Of a stretch of 61,595 nt of DNA, positions 59,730-61,595 are shown piece after piece. Below the pieces are notes generated by a model that saw only the letters and a list, made by a program, of their open reading frames with translations, did not search any database and was not told where the DNA came from. Source of the DNA: Ramlibacter ginsenosidimutans (GTDB lineage Bacteria > Pseudomonadota > Gammaproteobacteria > Burkholderiales > Burkholderiaceae_C); assembly GCF_016654015.1 (NCBI RefSeq), contig NZ_JAEPWM010000016.1:1-61595 (forward strand), written 5' to 3'. Each line of letters starts with the position of its first letter. Position 1 is the stretch's first letter. A program made the position numbers and the translations under genes.

Positions 59730-61109
59730 ATGAGCGACGCGAATCCCCTGCAATCCCTGCGGGCGCAGCTGCGCGGCAGCCTGCTGCAACCCGGCGACGA
59801 CGGTTACGACCAGGCCCGCAAGGTCTACAACGCGATGATCGACAAGCGCCCGGCGCTGATCGCGCGCTGCTCGGACGTGGCCGACGTCATCGCCTGCGTC
59901 AACCATGCCCGCGACGAGGGCATGCTGCTCGCGGTGCGCGGCGGCGGCCACAACGGCGGCGGCCTGGGCACCTGCGACGGCGGCCTGGTCATCGACCTGG
60001 GCGGACTGCGCGGCATCCGCGTGGACCCGAAGGCGCACACCGTGCGGGTCGAAGGCGGCTGCACCTGGGCCGACGTCGACCACGCGACGCACGCGTTCGG
60101 GCTGGCGACGCCGGCCGGGATCATCTCGAGCACGGGCGTGGGCGGCCTCACGCTGGGCGGCGGCATCGGCCACCTCTCGCGCCGCTTCGGCCTGACGATC
60201 GACAACCTGGTGTCGGTGGACATGGTGCTGGCCGACGGCCGCTTCGTGAGTGCCAGCGCGCGCGAGAACGAGGACCTGTTCTGGGCGGTGCGCGGCGGCG
60301 GCGGCAACTTCGGCGTGGTGACGTCCTTCGAGTTCAAGCTGCACCCAGTGGGGACCGTGCATGCGGGACCGACGCTGTGGCCGCTGGACCAGGCCGAGCG
60401 CGTGATGAAGTGGTACCGCGACTTCATAGTCCAGGCGCCGACCGAACTCAACGGCTTCTTCGCCTTCCTCACCGTGCCGCCCGGCCCGCCCTTCCCGGAA
60501 GCGCTGCACCTGAAGAAGATGTGCGGCGTGGTCTGGAGCCACACCGGCAGTGCGGAGCAGGCCGAGCGCGACCTCGCCCCGGTGCGCGCGATGGAGCCGG
60601 CGCTCTACGGCGTGCATTCGATGCCGTATCCGGCGCTGCAGAGCGCGTTCGACCCGATCTATCCGCCGGGACACCAGTGGTACTGGCGCGCCGACTTCGT
60701 CAACGAGCTGTCCGACGAGGCGATCGCGCGGCACATCGTGCACGCGCAACGCATGCCGACGTGGCAGTCGAGCATGCACCTGTACCCCATCGACGGCGCC
60801 GTGCACCGCGTGGGCCGCAACGAGACGCCGTTCGCGTACCGCAACTCGAAGTGGGCCTGCGTGATCGTCGGCGTGGACCCGGACCCGGCGAACCGCGAGG
60901 CGATCAGCAGCTGGTGCCGCAACTACTGGGACGCGCTGCACCCGTATTCCGCGGGCGGGGCGTACGTCAACTTCATGATGGACGAAGGCCAGGAACGCGT
61001 GCGCGCCACGTACCGCGAGCACTACGCGCGGCTGGCGCAGATCAAGGGGAAGTACGACGCCGGCAACCTGTTCCGCGTCAACCAGAACATCTGGCCGGCG
61101 GCGCACTGA
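59730..61109 (+). CDS. Berberine-bridge-type FAD-linked oxidase
   Basis: A 459-residue flavoprotein oxidase. The PP-loop AVRGGGHNGGGLGTCDGG (H74) would hold FAD through a histidyl bond. The position of the second, cysteinyl bond in bicovalent relatives has no cysteine (PAGIISSTGVGGLTLGGG). The BBE C-terminus is KYDAGNLFRVNQNIWP. Such enzymes oxidise sugars, alcohols or aromatic compounds with O2. It is divergent from the DUF4242/LuxR pair, and a perfect palindrome lies between them. Confidence 0.88.
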   Translation: MSDANPLQSLRAQLRGSLLQPGDDGYDQARKVYNAMIDKRPALIARCSDVADVIACVNHARDEGMLLAVRGGGHNGGGLGTCDGGLVIDLGGLRGIRVDPKAHTVRVEGGCTWADVDHATHAFGLATPAGIISSTGVGGLTLGGGIGHLSRRFGLTIDNLVSVDMVLADGRFVSASARENEDLFWAVRGGGGNFGVVTSFEFKLHPVGTVHAGPTLWPLDQAERVMKWYRDFIVQAPTELNGFFAFLTVPPGPPFPEALHLKKMCGVVWSHTGSAEQAERDLAPVRAMEPALYGVHSMPYPALQSAFDPIYPPGHQWYWRADFVNELSDEAIARHIVHAQRMPTWQSSMHLYPIDGAVHRVGRNETPFAYRNSKWACVIVGVDPDPANREAISSWCRNYWDALHPYSAGGAYVNFMMDEGQERVRATYREHYARLAQIKGKYDAGNLFRVNQNIWPAAH

Positions 61110-61129
61110 AGGCGGACTGCCGAAGGCGG

Positions 61130-61250
61130 GAGCGGACTACCGGACGCAGAGGGCGCAAAAGGGAACAGCCAAAGGACGCAGAAAAGACACTCAAATGGAA
61201 GTCCTTTTGCGTCCTCCGCGAAACCTTTGCGTCCTCTGCGTCCTGTTGTT
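61130..61250. repeat. ACGCAGAGG-type hairpin repeat, copy 3
   Basis: CCGGACGCAGAGGGCGCAAAAG and AAAGGACGCAGAAAAG pair with CCTTTTGCGTCC and CTTTGCGTCCTCTGCGTCC. It begins about 20 bases after the FAD oxidase stop. The same family as 3427-3512. Confidence 0.75.
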
Positions 61251-61377
61251 GGATGTCTATATGCGCCACTGGAAATCCTTCAGCGCCTACTGCGCGGTAT
61301 GCGCCGTGTGCACGCTTTGCGCTCTCTGCGAGACCTTCCCGCCTCCACCACCCGGTTCTCCGGCCTCCATTGCGCAA

Positions 61378-61490
61378 TGCGGGAGCGGACGCCCGGACGC
61401 AAAGGTCGCGAAGGCAAACAGCCAAGGTCCGCAAAAGGAGAAATCCCTTTAATGGATGTCCTTTTGCGTCCTCTGCGAAACCTTTGCGTG
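61378..61490. repeat. ACGCAGAGG-type hairpin repeat, copy 4, interrupted
   Basis: GCGGGAGCGGACGCCCGGACG and its GCAAAAGG arm pair with CCTTTTGCGTCCTCTGCG. After CCTTTGCGT the expected CCTCTGCGTCC is missing and transposon-end sequence begins at about 61490. Confidence 0.7.
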
Positions 61491-61595
61491 GCGGATTCAA
61501 CCGGTCACCGCAACAGTGCCTTGGCTAGTGTATCGGCCGGGGTGCTATAGCCAAGGGTCTTGCGTGGACGGGTGTTGAGCCTGTCGGCCACAGCA
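61490..61595 (-). mobile_element. 3' end of an IS30-family insertion sequence
   Basis: The coding part runs on the minus strand from beyond the window to a stop at 61505-61507. It reads AVADRLNTRPRKTLGYSTPA and ends DTLAKALLR. LNxRPRKxLGYxTP is the well-known C-terminus of IS30-family transposases. The element end should be near 61490, where the hairpin repeat is interrupted. Only 29 residues are visible. Confidence 0.85.

Overview
The window is about 70% GC and densely packed. Many neighbouring genes overlap by 4 nt (ATGA or GTGA). Its content points to a betaproteobacterium of the Burkholderiales, most likely a Comamonadaceae soil heterotroph of the Ramlibacter/Variovorax type: four orphan Bug-type solute receptors, a membrane-bound PuuD urate hydroxylase, a UraD-amidohydrolase fusion, oxidative uronate catabolism and a CreBC-like two-component pair. 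This placement is inferred from gene content; no rRNA or marker gene is present.

Positions 1-13313 hold mixed housekeeping and accessory genes: a DUF2272 protein, a GNAT acetyltransferase, a cardiolipin synthase, an AraC-VOC-DUF1801 operon, a ChaA-like Ca2+/H+ antiporter, a BatA-like von Willebrand protein, a 50-residue lipoprotein, an FAD oxidoreductase with a Bug receptor, a lytic transglycosylase and a NadM-Nudix protein.

Positions 13317-20244 form the most interesting block. It is one tight minus-strand run of a CreB-like regulator, a CreC-like kinase, a VIT-von Willebrand protein ending in a PEP-CTERM sorting tail, an exosortase, a small EpsI-like partner and a GT51 peptidoglycan glycosyltransferase with an unusual N-terminal extension. 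It looks like a self-contained one-enzyme, one-substrate exosortase system, built like the proteobacterial dedicated sortase systems but with a different processing enzyme.

Positions 20283-33386 encode nearly all of the oxidative uronate/aldarate pathway: uronate dehydrogenase, an SMP-30 lactonase, galactarate and glucarate dehydratases, 5-dehydro-4-deoxyglucarate dehydratase, a TRAP transporter, two Bug receptors and two FadR-type GntR regulators. Only the final 2-oxoglutarate semialdehyde dehydrogenase is missing. Positions 34085-46924 are a purine (urate/allantoin) catabolism region: NCS1 and NCS2 permeases, an M20 hydrolase, UraD fused to an allantoate amidohydrolase, PuuE, a GntR regulator, HiuH, XdhC and PuuD. 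The palindrome GTGTATACAC lies before both gntR/hiuH and puuD. A glycerate kinase at 48730 could feed glyoxylate-derived glycerate to central metabolism.

Positions 50654-55028 hold a LysR-ttuC-Bug tartrate/malate-type locus. It is interrupted by a protein joining a TIR-like nucleotide-binding fold to a roughly 150-residue Ala-Pro-Thr-Pro linker. The window ends with an isochorismatase-like hydrolase, a large LuxR-type ATPase regulator with a DUF4242 protein, a divergent berberine-bridge-type FAD oxidase, and the 3' end of an IS30-family transposase.

Dispersed repeats mark the intergenic gaps: a roughly 86-bp REP-like hairpin (four copies), a roughly 450-bp composite element with nested perfect inverted repeats (two copies), ACGCAGAGG-type hairpins (four copies, one apparently cut by the IS), and a CCCTCCC/GGGAGGG hairpin family of which one copy lies inside the uraD-amidohydrolase coding sequence.
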